A DNA stretch of 22,408 nt from a virus. A model generated the notes under the pieces. That model was not told where the DNA came from. It saw only the letters and a program-made list of their open reading frames with translations, and searched no databases. How positions within the stretch are numbered: the first letter of the stretch is position 1; each line of letters starts with the position of its first letter. Both the position numbers and the translations under genes were made by a program. Shown piece by piece: positions 6,697-14,169 of this stretch. The stretch covers positions 1 to 22,408 of the IMG/VR virus record IMGVR_UViG_3300020172_004471. The stretch is one strand, 5' to 3'.

Positions 6697-7362
6697 TTAT
6701 ATTTCGTAATTAAAAAACTTAAAATCTTCTTCAAACACTTCCAAAATAATATCTTTAATTTTAGGAGTTAACATTAAATCATATTTATGTTCTAAATTAG
6801 ATTTATTTATATTGGATAAGGAAGAAATTTCAGTGGATAAGAAATTATTAAGTGATACAATTTCTTTTGAGATATCTTCTAATTTAAAATACGAAACATT
6901 CGATTCTACGTCCCCCCAACTTTTTTGAATTTCAAAAAGTCGAGTACCCCCCCAACTAATACCGTTATTTATACAGTGTTCAACAAAGGAAGTGTTACCG
7001 TAAAATTCTTTAATAAAATTTTCAGATTTAATAGATTCGTAAAAATGATTTGTAAATGTTGGAAAATTGTAATTAGAGAATTTTATAGACTTAACATTAT
7101 GTGTAATTTTCATTAAATGAAAATAGGATGAAACAAATCTGGTGTAAGGGTCTCTTGTAACTTGTAGTATTTTATATTCAGACAAATCGTTGACCTCAAA
7201 AATCTTAACAATTTCACTTAACTTTAAATGAATTAACGGTTTTAAAATTTTTTTTATTGGATTGGAAAATTGAATTCCATTTTGGCTCATAGTCTCTTTG
7301 AGAGAATTGGATGCGGTTTTGGGTGGCATCAGTACAATAAGTTTCTTGTCCTTATCTATCAT
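6697..7362 (-). CDS. Sulfotransferase-family protein (PAPS-dependent)
   Basis: From the ATG at 7362 the product is 221 aa. An upstream in-frame TTG at 7398 would lie deep in the preceding gene and is less likely. The N-terminal strand-loop LIVLMPPKTASNSLKE is the 5'-phosphosulfate-binding loop of the Sulfotransfer_2 type (PKTASxSL), and VTRDPYTRFVSSYFHLM is the 3'-phosphate-binding motif with its Arg and Ser. Such enzymes move sulfate from PAPS to a sugar or tyrosine acceptor. The gene overlaps the hydroxylase stop by 11 bp, so the two are co-transcribed and probably translationally coupled. The acceptor is unknown; a glycan of the host surface or virion is possible. Confidence 0.82.
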   Translation of the reverse strand: MIDKDKKLIVLMPPKTASNSLKETMSQNGIQFSNPIKKILKPLIHLKLSEIVKIFEVNDLSEYKILQVTRDPYTRFVSSYFHLMKITHNVKSIKFSNYNFPTFTNHFYESIKSENFIKEFYGNTSFVEHCINNGISWGGTRLFEIQKSWGDVESNVSYFKLEDISKEIVSLNNFLSTEISSLSNINKSNLEHKYDLMLTPKIKDIILEVFEEDFKFFNYEI

Positions 7363-7921
7363 ATTTTTCAAATAAAGATTCCTCAATCCAATCAACAATT
7401 AAATGTATCCTATCTGTTTGTCCTAAATTTTCAGCGGAGTGCATTTTTTTATCATTATTAATTTCCCACATTTCACCTAATTTTAAATTCCTCTTGTCAT
7501 CACCTACGGTAAAAAAACAATCATCATTTGTTTGTATTGGAATATGAATTCTCCTGCCAATAGATAAACTAAATCCAACAACATCTACGTGAGGTCTAAT
7601 TGATTTACCTGCAGTTAGTTTAACTAAAAGAGCCCTCATAATTTTACCATTTTCACCAGTATTCGCTTTAATATGATTTTCCATCTCTGTAAGTTCATTT
7701 ACAAATAAAGGATAATGGTTGGTTGGCATAATTTTTAAATGGTTAAAATTAAATGACTTATCAAAAATTATTGGTATTGTTTTAGTGTGTATATGTTCGG
7801 AACCATACCGTTTTTGTCGGTCAGTAAATTCATCCCAATCTAAATTATTGTCGGACATAATTTTTAGAATTGGCTCAACATTAATTTTACCATGTAATTG
7901 AAAAGTCTCATTTATAACCAT
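7352..7921 (-). CDS. Aspartyl/asparaginyl beta-hydroxylase-family Fe(II)/2-oxoglutarate oxygenase
   Basis: The 189-residue product has the double-stranded beta-helix core of the Asp_Arg_Hydrox family. Iron ligands are H111 and D113 (SIRPHVDVVGFSL) and H161 (KKMHSAENLG), and R171 (TDRIHLIVDW) is the likely 2-oxoglutarate salt-bridge residue. GRRIHIPIQTN and LKLGEMWEINN are typical of the family. It would hydroxylate a protein side chain or free amino acid in the cytoplasm. It is first in a two-gene unit with the sulfotransferase. Its ATG is one end of a perfect palindrome shared with the divergent gene at 7932. Confidence 0.85.
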   Translation of the reverse strand: MVINETFQLHGKINVEPILKIMSDNNLDWDEFTDRQKRYGSEHIHTKTIPIIFDKSFNFNHLKIMPTNHYPLFVNELTEMENHIKANTGENGKIMRALLVKLTAGKSIRPHVDVVGFSLSIGRRIHIPIQTNDDCFFTVGDDKRNLKLGEMWEINNDKKMHSAENLGQTDRIHLIVDWIEESLFEKYDR

Positions 7922-7934
7922 ATTTATAAATATG
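7919..7934. promoter_or_regulatory. Perfect 16-bp palindrome joining two divergent start codons
   Basis: CATATTTATAAATATG is its own reverse complement. Its two ends are the ATG codons of the minus-strand hydroxylase (7921) and the plus-strand gene (7932), with only 10 bp between them. It contains the TATTTAT motif on both strands and also TATAAATA, the T4 late-promoter sequence. A promoter core here would give leaderless mRNAs or force the start sites inside the genes. Confidence 0.6.
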
Positions 7935-8267
7935 AAACCATATGAAAAATTTTTAAACGAAAGTATTGGTCTTAAAGAACTTATAGAAATATATCTACAA
8001 TTAAGACAACATTTTCAAGAACTTGGGTTTAGTGAGGAAGACTTAGTAAATCCTCCAACTTATACACCACTAATGATGTCACTATTTCATAAGTTTGGAG
8101 ATAGACAAAAAGCTTTATTTCAGCAAGTAAAAGATTATGGTTTTAGTATTGATTGGAATGAATTTACAAATTACATGAAACCAATATTAACTAAAATAGA
8201 TGAAATAACACCATTAAGTCATGGCAATTACAAAAGAGGAAATCAAGGGGACGAAGATTTTGAATGA
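7932..8267 (+). CDS. Hypothetical protein, 111 aa
   Basis: Not recognised. The product is mostly helical by composition, beginning MKPYEKFLNE, with no signal peptide or membrane helix; Leu, Gln and Phe are common in residues 15-75. The C-terminus is charged (KRGNQGDEDFE). Its last 47 bp overlap the start of the KTSC gene in another frame. It is the first gene of a short + operon starting at the divergent palindrome. Confidence 0.7.
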   Translation: MKPYEKFLNESIGLKELIEIYLQLRQHFQELGFSEEDLVNPPTYTPLMMSLFHKFGDRQKALFQQVKDYGFSIDWNEFTNYMKPILTKIDEITPLSHGNYKRGNQGDEDFE

Positions 8268-8463
8268 AATTAAATCTTCAAACATTAAGAAAACTGAATA
8301 CGATACTGAAACAAGTAAGTTAATCGTTGAGTTTAATAACGGATTAAAATATGAATACGAGGGAGTACCTCATCAGGCATACACTGCCTTCAGAAAATCC
8401 GAATCACAAGGTAAATATTTTACTACAGATATTTCAAAAAAGTATAAGTATAAAAAACTATAG
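8221..8463 (+). CDS. KTSC-domain protein
   Basis: The 80-residue product matches the KTSC domain pattern. SSNIKKTEYD is followed by a hydrophobic strand (KLIVEFNNGLKYEYEGVP), a helix with AYTAFRKSESQGKYF, and a final lysine/tyrosine-rich strand. KTSC proteins are small, common in phages and accessory regions, and of uncertain role; some occur fused to or beside nucleic-acid enzymes. The ATG at 8221 is inside the preceding gene (+1 frame, 47-bp overlap); no later in-frame ATG exists before the domain, which supports this start. Confidence 0.8.
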   Translation: MAITKEEIKGTKILNEIKSSNIKKTEYDTETSKLIVEFNNGLKYEYEGVPHQAYTAFRKSESQGKYFTTDISKKYKYKKL

Positions 8464-8471
8464 TTATCCTA

Positions 8472-8479
8472 CTATTTAT
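8472..8479 (+). promoter_or_regulatory. TATTTAT-type element (CTATTTAT) before the nucleotidyltransferase gene
   Basis: CTATTTAT ends 5 nt before the ATG at 8485 (spacer TTAGG), in the 21-bp gap after the KTSC gene. The spacing matches those at 1443, 4006 and 17818. Confidence 0.4.
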
Positions 8480-8484
8480 TTAGG

Positions 8485-9237
8485 ATGAGCAACTTCGAAA
8501 AAATTTTACATAGTTTTTCTATTAAAGAAACTTTAAATCCAAAAGTTTGGGAAAATCCTGAAGACCCTAAAAAGGCCACTATGATTCCTAAAGTTAGGAA
8601 AGCTCTTGAACGCATCTCAGTTGAATTTGTTGATGATTTAGGTGAAGATGTTTTTGTTGAAGACGTTTACTTAATGGGTTCATTGGCAAATTTTAATTGG
8701 TCTGAATATTCAGACTTTGATTTACATGTTATTGTTGATTTTGAAAAATATGAAAATCAAGAAGATTTATATAAAGAACTTTTTGATTTAAAAAAGAAAC
8801 TTTTTAACGACAAACATAATATTAAAATTTTTGGATATGATGTAGAAGTTTATGCCCAAGGCATTTCAGATGAATCTCATAGTGATGGTGTTTATTCTGT
8901 AATGAATAATGAATGGATTCACAAACCTAAAAGAACAAGTAAAGATTTGGACATGTCAGTTTTAAAAACCAAAATTAAAAGTTGGACAGATAAGATTGAT
9001 GACGCAATTGAAGACGCAAAATCTGAAGGAAATGTTGAGACATTAAAAAAATTAAAAGACAAACTAAAAGACTATAGACAGTCGGGGTTAGACAAAGATG
9101 GAGAATTTTCTTATGAGAACTTGGTTTTCAAATATTTAAGAAGGTCTGGACATATTGGTAAACTTTTTGACGAAAAGACTAAAATCAAGGATAAAGAGTT
9201 GTCCATAGAAGGACAAATTCAAGAAATCCGTAAATAA
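8485..9237 (+). CDS. Nucleotidyltransferase-fold protein
   Basis: The 250-residue product carries the pol-beta-superfamily signature: GS at 65-66 (YLMGSLANFNWSEYSDFDLHV) with the metal-binding D77-x-D79, and a third acidic residue in the strand YDVEVYA (E121). The C-terminal half (about 150-250) is helical and highly charged (KIDDAIEDAKSEGN...KLKDKLKDYRQ). Such proteins add nucleotides to proteins, RNA or small molecules; related ones are common in large T4-like phages, with unknown targets. Whether it modifies host RNA or protein cannot be told from sequence alone. Confidence 0.82.
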   Translation: MSNFEKILHSFSIKETLNPKVWENPEDPKKATMIPKVRKALERISVEFVDDLGEDVFVEDVYLMGSLANFNWSEYSDFDLHVIVDFEKYENQEDLYKELFDLKKKLFNDKHNIKIFGYDVEVYAQGISDESHSDGVYSVMNNEWIHKPKRTSKDLDMSVLKTKIKSWTDKIDDAIEDAKSEGNVETLKKLKDKLKDYRQSGLDKDGEFSYENLVFKYLRRSGHIGKLFDEKTKIKDKELSIEGQIQEIRK

Positions 9238-9251
9238 TTAGTATTAGTCAT

Positions 9252-9259
9252 ATATTTAT
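9252..9259 (+). promoter_or_regulatory. TATTTAT-type element before the Thr-Pro repeat gene
   Basis: ATATTTAT lies 14 nt before the ATG at 9274 and is followed by an A-rich leader (AAAGAAAAAATTAG). It is a candidate late promoter at the left end of the structural block. Confidence 0.4.
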
Positions 9260-9273
9260 AAAGAAAAAATTAG

Positions 9274-10092
9274 ATGGCATTAGTTACATATCTTATAGGT
9301 CCTTGTGCTGGCGGAGCTTCAATATTAGTTGATTTTGATAGTTCATCACTGCCTGCGGTTAATGGAAATTATTATTTAACATTTACTGGCGGGACAACTC
9401 AGGGATGTTATGACATTATTGATAATGCAGAACCATCAACTGGAATTGACAAAGTATTAACTATGTCAATAGATTATACTGATTGTGCTACTTGCCAAGC
9501 TATTGTAACTCCAACACCAACGGTAACAACAACTCCAACAAAAACACCTACACCAACAAGAACTGCAAGTGTAACATCTACACCAACACCGACAGGAACC
9601 GCAGCCGTTACACCAACTCCAACACCGACAAGAACGGCAAGTGTAACATCAACACCAACTCCAACTAACACAGCAACAAAGACACCAACTCCAACAGTTA
9701 CTACAACACAAACTCAAACGCCAACTAACACAGCAACAAAAACACCAACTCCAACACCAACAGGAACGGCAGGAGTAACTCCAACACCAACAGGAACGGC
9801 AGGAGTAACTCCAACACCAACAGGAACGGCAGGAGTAACTCCAACACCAACCAAAACTCCAACAGGTACACCAGCGGTTACACCTACTCCATCACAAACA
9901 CCAGGATTTACAGGATTTTCTGCTGACCAACAATATGCTTACACTCTTGACATTTTAGGAAGTTTCAGTGGTGGAAGTGCAGATTTTAGTGGAGCTTACG
10001 CACCTCACCCTGTATTTACAAATCAATTGGGTGAAGCGGTACAACAACTAAATGCAATCACAATAGGTGGATTTAACGGATTAAATAATTAA
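9274..10092 (+). CDS. Thr-Pro repeat protein, probable virion protein
   Basis: The 272-residue product has three parts. Residues 1-77 form a small beta-rich domain with paired cysteines (GPCAGG, QGCYD, DCATCQ). Residues about 78-208 are almost only Thr, Pro, Ala, Val, Gly, Ser and Lys in PTPT, TGTAxVT and TATKTPTP units. Residues about 210-272 form a Gly/Ser/Ala-rich C-terminal domain. The linker would be extended, protease-resistant and a possible O-glycosylation target. Such linkers fit a head fibre, decoration or tail-fibre-like protein. There is no signal peptide. The DNA holds three perfect 30-bp repeats. Function is inferred from composition and from position at the head of the structural genes. 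Confidence 0.75.
   Translation: MALVTYLIGPCAGGASILVDFDSSSLPAVNGNYYLTFTGGTTQGCYDIIDNAEPSTGIDKVLTMSIDYTDCATCQAIVTPTPTVTTTPTKTPTPTRTASVTSTPTPTGTAAVTPTPTPTRTASVTSTPTPTNTATKTPTPTVTTTQTQTPTNTATKTPTPTPTGTAGVTPTPTGTAGVTPTPTGTAGVTPTPTKTPTGTPAVTPTPSQTPGFTGFSADQQYAYTLDILGSFSGGSADFSGAYAPHPVFTNQLGEAVQQLNAITIGGFNGLNN
9751..9840 (+). repeat. Three perfect tandem 30-bp repeats inside the Thr-Pro gene
   Basis: Units at 9751-9780, 9781-9810 and 9811-9840 are identical, and a fourth begins at 9841 before diverging. Each encodes the 10-residue unit [10 protein letters not shown]. Base-perfect identity implies very recent expansion or ongoing length variation by slippage or recombination. The wider region 9510-9900 is a degenerate version. 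Confidence 0.95.
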
Positions 10093-10110
10093 AAATAAAT
10101 AAATCATAAT

Positions 10111-11358
10111 ATGGGAGATTTAAAACCAATTGGCAGTGAAAAACTTCAAGGTCAAGATAAAATAAGAAGAATAATGGAAATCGCTCGTTTTAACGAAACG
10201 ACTCCATCGAGTATAAATGAAACTTCAAAATCAGAGTATTCAAGAACTTTGTCAGACGGAAGTAACTATGAAATTGTAAAAGAAAGACAAGGTTACATTA
10301 TCAAGAAAACTATTTCTGAATCTGAAACTGATTATATTGAGCCAATGAAAAATAGAAAATACTATTCTTCATATTCTCAGGCATTAAAGAGATTAAATTT
10401 AGTTGCAGGTGAGTTGAATAGACTTAACGAAAATGAGGAAGGGACTTCAATGTTTGGAGAACAAAAAAGATATACTTTAAAAACTCCTAAACCAGAACCA
10501 GCTCCTGCACCAATGGAAGCTGCGGTTCCACCTATGGCACCTCCAGCAGTACCTTCACCTGAGTTACCACCATCACCAATTGGAGATGAGGGTATGGGTG
10601 TAGATTCGTTAGATGTTGATGCGGAAATGGGGCCAGAAGGAGAAGATATTGATATCAACGCAGATATGGATATGGAATCACCTGAAGGAGAAGACGAAAA
10701 AGTTACTTTTAAAACAATTCAAAAACTAACAGGTAAATTAACTCAAAAAATTAGAACTTTAGATAATGAAGAAGGAATGACTTCTGAAAATATCAAATAT
10801 GTGATTAATATGGTATTATCCTCTTTAGATTTAAAATCATTAAGTGAAGAAGATAAAGATGATATTATGACTAAGTTTGACGAGGCTGAGGAAAGAGAAG
10901 AAGGTGGTGATATGAGTGGAGATGATATGGGAGGTGAAGATTTCACTGACGATACTGAGGTTGAAGATATCCAAGCTGATATGGACATGCCTATTGAAAG
11001 TGAAATGTATGAAGAAGATGGAGAAGAAGATTTTGGAAATGGTGCAATTTTAGACCATATTTTCGGTGAATCAAAAATAGATAAGGTAATATCAAAGTAT
11101 TTTGAAGTTACTAAAAAAGAAATCATGGAAAGTAGAGAAAAAGTTGCTAAGAAAAAAGTGGCTAAAATTTCTGAAGTTAGAAAACAAATGGGAGCGGTTG
11201 TTAAGTTAACTGAAACAATTGAACAAGAATTAGCATCACAACAATTCTTAACTAAAAATTCTTCAGCTAAGATTATTGGTAAAACTAATAAGAAAAACTT
11301 GGTATTTGAAAACAAAGGTAAACAAGTTAGAATAACACCTGAAGGACAAATTTTGTAA
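10111..11358 (+). CDS. Hypothetical acidic structural-block protein, 415 aa
   Basis: No family recognised. Residues about 1-110 are mixed alpha/beta. Residues about 130-155 are Pro/Ala-rich (PEPAPAPMEAAVPPMAPPAV). Residues about 155-200 and 265-310 are strongly acidic with repeated Asp-Met (INADMDMESPEGED, SGDDMGGEDF). Helical segments follow, and a basic C-terminal part (about 335-415) ends ITPEGQIL. The acidic, Met-rich pattern resembles the scaffold at 20692, so a role as internal head or core protein is possible. An A-rich leader with AAATAAATAAAT precedes the ATG. The gene is followed after 1 bp by the next, so they form one operon. Confidence 0.7.
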   Translation: MGDLKPIGSEKLQGQDKIRRIMEIARFNETTPSSINETSKSEYSRTLSDGSNYEIVKERQGYIIKKTISESETDYIEPMKNRKYYSSYSQALKRLNLVAGELNRLNENEEGTSMFGEQKRYTLKTPKPEPAPAPMEAAVPPMAPPAVPSPELPPSPIGDEGMGVDSLDVDAEMGPEGEDIDINADMDMESPEGEDEKVTFKTIQKLTGKLTQKIRTLDNEEGMTSENIKYVINMVLSSLDLKSLSEEDKDDIMTKFDEAEEREEGGDMSGDDMGGEDFTDDTEVEDIQADMDMPIESEMYEEDGEEDFGNGAILDHIFGESKIDKVISKYFEVTKKEIMESREKVAKKKVAKISEVRKQMGAVVKLTETIEQELASQQFLTKNSSAKIIGKTNKKNLVFENKGKQVRITPEGQIL

Positions 11359-11359
11359 T

Positions 11360-11755
11360 ATGAGTAATTTGATATACGTAAATGGTTTAGGTCCCAACTA
11401 TAAGGGAGACAATCTTTACGAATTCATATTCTCTGAAAGTCTGGATGTGTGGGGGGAATCTTGGGAAAGTAAGCCATCGAATGGTTATCCTGGTCCTCCT
11501 GAGTTACAATATATTAAAAAAGTGGGAGTTCTGAGAAATACTGATATAAAATTGGAATTGATTCAGAACTCCGATTTTTTTTGTATGATAGATGCAATTG
11601 ACGATGTTGTTGCATTAGCCTGGGAACCTGATGAAGAAAACGGACAAAATCGTATGGTTTTTAGATTCGGAATGACCGAACAACAAATAAAAGACAAACT
11701 CTACGAAAGAGATTTGATTTTAGAATTTGAAAAGAAAGTAGTATATGAAAATTAA
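11360..11755 (+). CDS. Hypothetical protein, 131 aa
   Basis: Not recognised. It is compact and probably alpha/beta, beginning MSNLIYVNGLG, with tryptophans in DVWGESWESK and a strand-rich middle (GVLRNTDIKLELIQNSDFFCMIDAIDDVVALAWEPDE). It is tightly packed: it starts 1 bp after the preceding stop and its last 11 bp overlap the next start, which indicates translational coupling in the pre-terminase operon. Confidence 0.75.
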   Translation: MSNLIYVNGLGPNYKGDNLYEFIFSESLDVWGESWESKPSNGYPGPPELQYIKKVGVLRNTDIKLELIQNSDFFCMIDAIDDVVALAWEPDEENGQNRMVFRFGMTEQQIKDKLYERDLILEFEKKVVYEN

Positions 11756-12725
11756 TAAAAAAGCATTAGAACTTATAGAAAAAGGGTTATCATCTACAAC
11801 AGTTAGTAAGTTAGATGAATCTCAAATTAATGTTCTACATAAGAGATTATTTTTAGGGGAACAAGTTGAAGAAATACCTACTAAAAAAAGTTATAAAGTT
11901 GGACAAGACGGTGGAAATTTACCACCATCACCAAAAGGATATAATGTAAAGAAAACACCAACAGGAGATGTTGTTGCAACTCCAAACGAATCTGAATTAG
12001 AAGAAGATGTTGAAGTAACTACCGACCCAAACAAAGAAACTGAAACTCAAGACCCAAAACAAGTAGGCCCTTCATCTGATGATGGATTTGGTGATGAAAA
12101 TGACGGTATGGGTATGTTTGAAAGTGAGTCAGACCTTAAGCCAGGACAACCAAATCCATGGGCAATATGCCATGCACAAGTTGGACCTAAAAGAACAAGA
12201 AAATTTGAAAGATGTGTACAATCTGTAAAAAAACAATTGGAAGAAGGAAAAAATCCTGTATCTTTGTTCATTGAAAATCAAATTATGAAAATAGTAGAAA
12301 AGAATTTACCACCAAGAATCACTAAAGGTGATTTAATTAGACATCTGTCCGAAGGTGAAAATTTTGCAACAAAACACTTGCAATCATTTGGTAAGAGTTC
12401 TGGCACTGAAACTGCTCCCGCAAAACCAAAAACAAGTCCGACAACAAAACCTGGAACAAAACCTCAAAGACCAGCTCATCCTGGTAAGAATCCAAACCCT
12501 GGTGAGAAAGAAGCTCCAAAAGCAAAAAAAGAAGTTGAAGAACAGGGTCCTGGAGTTGCTCCAGCAAAACCAAAAGTAAAACCAAAAACAAAACCTCAAA
12601 GACCTGCACATCCTGGTAAAAACCCAAACCCTGGTGAGAAAGAAGCTCCAAAGGCAAAAAAACCTTCTCCTGAAGAAACAAAAGATAAAGTAATTGACGT
12701 AATATTAAACCTCCTACAAAAGTAA
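11745..12725 (+). CDS. Lys/Pro repeat protein, 326 aa
   Basis: Family not recognised. Residues 1-45 are helical. Residues about 55-125 are acidic and probably disordered. Residues about 130-190 form a small domain with two cysteines (WAICHAQVGPKRTRKFERCVQS). Residues about 220-310 are Lys/Pro-rich, with the motif KPQRPAHPGKNPNPGEKEAP occurring twice. The basic tail could bind DNA or be flexible in the virion. The conserved Cys segment followed by ESVKKQLEEGK-like text (here QSVKKQLEEGK) recalls small domains in Bacteroidota phages, but I cannot name it. It sits just upstream of the terminase operon genes. Confidence 0.7.
   Translation: MKINKKALELIEKGLSSTTVSKLDESQINVLHKRLFLGEQVEEIPTKKSYKVGQDGGNLPPSPKGYNVKKTPTGDVVATPNESELEEDVEVTTDPNKETETQDPKQVGPSSDDGFGDENDGMGMFESESDLKPGQPNPWAICHAQVGPKRTRKFERCVQSVKKQLEEGKNPVSLFIENQIMKIVEKNLPPRITKGDLIRHLSEGENFATKHLQSFGKSSGTETAPAKPKTSPTTKPGTKPQRPAHPGKNPNPGEKEAPKAKKEVEEQGPGVAPAKPKVKPKTKPQRPAHPGKNPNPGEKEAPKAKKPSPEETKDKVIDVILNLLQK
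12459..12662 (+). repeat. Imperfect 72-bp direct repeat in the Lys/Pro gene
   Basis: 12459-12530 and 12591-12662 are nearly identical, with a few mostly synonymous changes. Each encodes the KPQRPAHPGKNPNPGEKEAPKAKK unit in two blocks. Synonymous drift shows it is older than the 30-bp repeats at 9751. Confidence 0.9.
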
Positions 12726-12726
12726 A

Positions 12727-14160
12727 ATGGCAAATAAGATTAAAGAACAAATAGATTACGGAAATACTCCCGAAAGAATGGACCCAAGTTTAGTAAAAAA
12801 ATTAGGTAGTCCTGAAAGTTTATACGCACAAAATCCTGCAATGAAAAAGGGACCTGCTGATGTTCAAAGATTAGTCAGTCAAAGATTTCAAAAAGTAGCT
12901 GATAAATTAAGACAAGTAACGGGAATAGCAGATTTAAGTTCAAAACAAGTTCAAGGGATGGTTTACAATGAAATGATGAGGAAAATTCCTAATATCATGA
13001 GAATTGAGGCCGCTCATAAAGATGAACTTATACAATTGGCGATTGACGCTTGTTTAGATGAAGGTGAAGTACCTGAAGGATGGTATCAAATTGATGCTCA
13101 TTTAGGAGAACAACCAGATACATCAGATTTTAGATATCAGCCAGAAGAGCCTAAAGATGATGAAGAAGAAGAAAAAGAAAAATTAGAAATTCCATCTTTT
13201 GATATTGAAGATTTAACAGATGAAGAAGAATTAGAATTAGAAAAACATAAAAGAAATATTATAAATGCCATCATTCAAGGGTCGGCAAAAAGAGGACATT
13301 ACCTTTTTCAAAAACCAGCGGTTAAGGCAAGATTAGACGCAATTGACCCATCTTTATATAGAGATTATTTAGGTATCATGGCAATTAATGATTTCATGTA
13401 TTTTACTATGGAACAAATGATTGAGATGATGAGTCAAACAGGTCAAGGTGTTGCAGGTAAAGTATCATTAGACGACGCAGACGATGAAGGAGAAGAAGGT
13501 GGAGAAGAAGGGGAAGGTGAAGAACAACCTGACACAAAAATTGTCGCTGTAGGTTTGATTTTTCCAATTTTATGTCATGAAATTATTAAAGGGTTAGAAG
13601 AAGCCAAAGGTAGATATGGTCATTCTAAAAATCCTGAAATTCGTCAAAAAGTTAGAGGTGCTGTTGATGTATTATCTAACGAACCAATGCAATTGAGAAT
13701 AGGTCCTGAAATTGTAGAAAAACTTAGATACGCATTACCTGACGAAATGTATGATGAATCAAATAAAGGTTTAACTCCTTGGTTCCACATATTATTATAT
13801 CAAATACCTGCTCAAGAATTTTTAAAAATTATCGGAAATGCAATATCTGAAGACCAATCAAAAGTTAAAATTGCAACTTCAAAATTTAAAGAAATTATGA
13901 AAGAGGCTCAAAAAATGAAGTCTGACTTTGATAATTTTAGAGAAGATGGTGAATCTGACGATAGTAATTTAAATCCTAGTGGTAAGTTTAGTTCTTATGA
14001 TGATGATGAAGATTCTGATGTTGATTATGCCCCTGAAGAAGAGGACGATGATGAGGATTATCTTACAGACATGGATAATTACTTAGATAGTTTGGGGATA
14101 AAAAAACCCGACAATCTTGACGACTTATTAGGTGGTTTGGGTATATCGTTATCCAAATAA
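12727..14160 (+). CDS. Hypothetical acidic protein upstream of terminase, 477 aa
   Basis: Family not recognised. Residues 1-120 are helical and include a segment IADLSSKQVQGMVYNEMMRK. Residues about 135-175 are Glu-rich (PEEPKDDEEEEKEKLE), followed by a helical core (about 180-245), a second acidic loop near 250-268, and another helical region to about 400. The C-terminal 70 residues are Asp/Glu-rich (EEDDDEDYLTD), ending in a short Leu/Gly helix. It begins 1 bp after the preceding gene and ends 9 bp before the terminase. Position suggests a packaging or head-related role, but no small-terminase signature is visible. Confidence 0.75.
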   Translation: MANKIKEQIDYGNTPERMDPSLVKKLGSPESLYAQNPAMKKGPADVQRLVSQRFQKVADKLRQVTGIADLSSKQVQGMVYNEMMRKIPNIMRIEAAHKDELIQLAIDACLDEGEVPEGWYQIDAHLGEQPDTSDFRYQPEEPKDDEEEEKEKLEIPSFDIEDLTDEEELELEKHKRNIINAIIQGSAKRGHYLFQKPAVKARLDAIDPSLYRDYLGIMAINDFMYFTMEQMIEMMSQTGQGVAGKVSLDDADDEGEEGGEEGEGEEQPDTKIVAVGLIFPILCHEIIKGLEEAKGRYGHSKNPEIRQKVRGAVDVLSNEPMQLRIGPEIVEKLRYALPDEMYDESNKGLTPWFHILLYQIPAQEFLKIIGNAISEDQSKVKIATSKFKEIMKEAQKMKSDFDNFREDGESDDSNLNPSGKFSSYDDDEDSDVDYAPEEEDDDEDYLTDMDNYLDSLGIKKPDNLDDLLGGLGISLSK

Positions 14161-14169
14161 CCAAAATTT

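Noticed and set aside
9480-9900. CRISPR-like or tandem-repeat array
   Set aside because: The repeats are multiples of 3, continuous and in frame within one gene, with no unique spacers; they encode Thr-Pro units.
10743-11315. Minus-strand open frame of 190 codons rich in Ser and Ile
   Set aside because: It is the antisense shadow of the acidic Asp/Glu-rich gene at 10111; the Ser-rich composition comes from reversed GAT/GAA codons.
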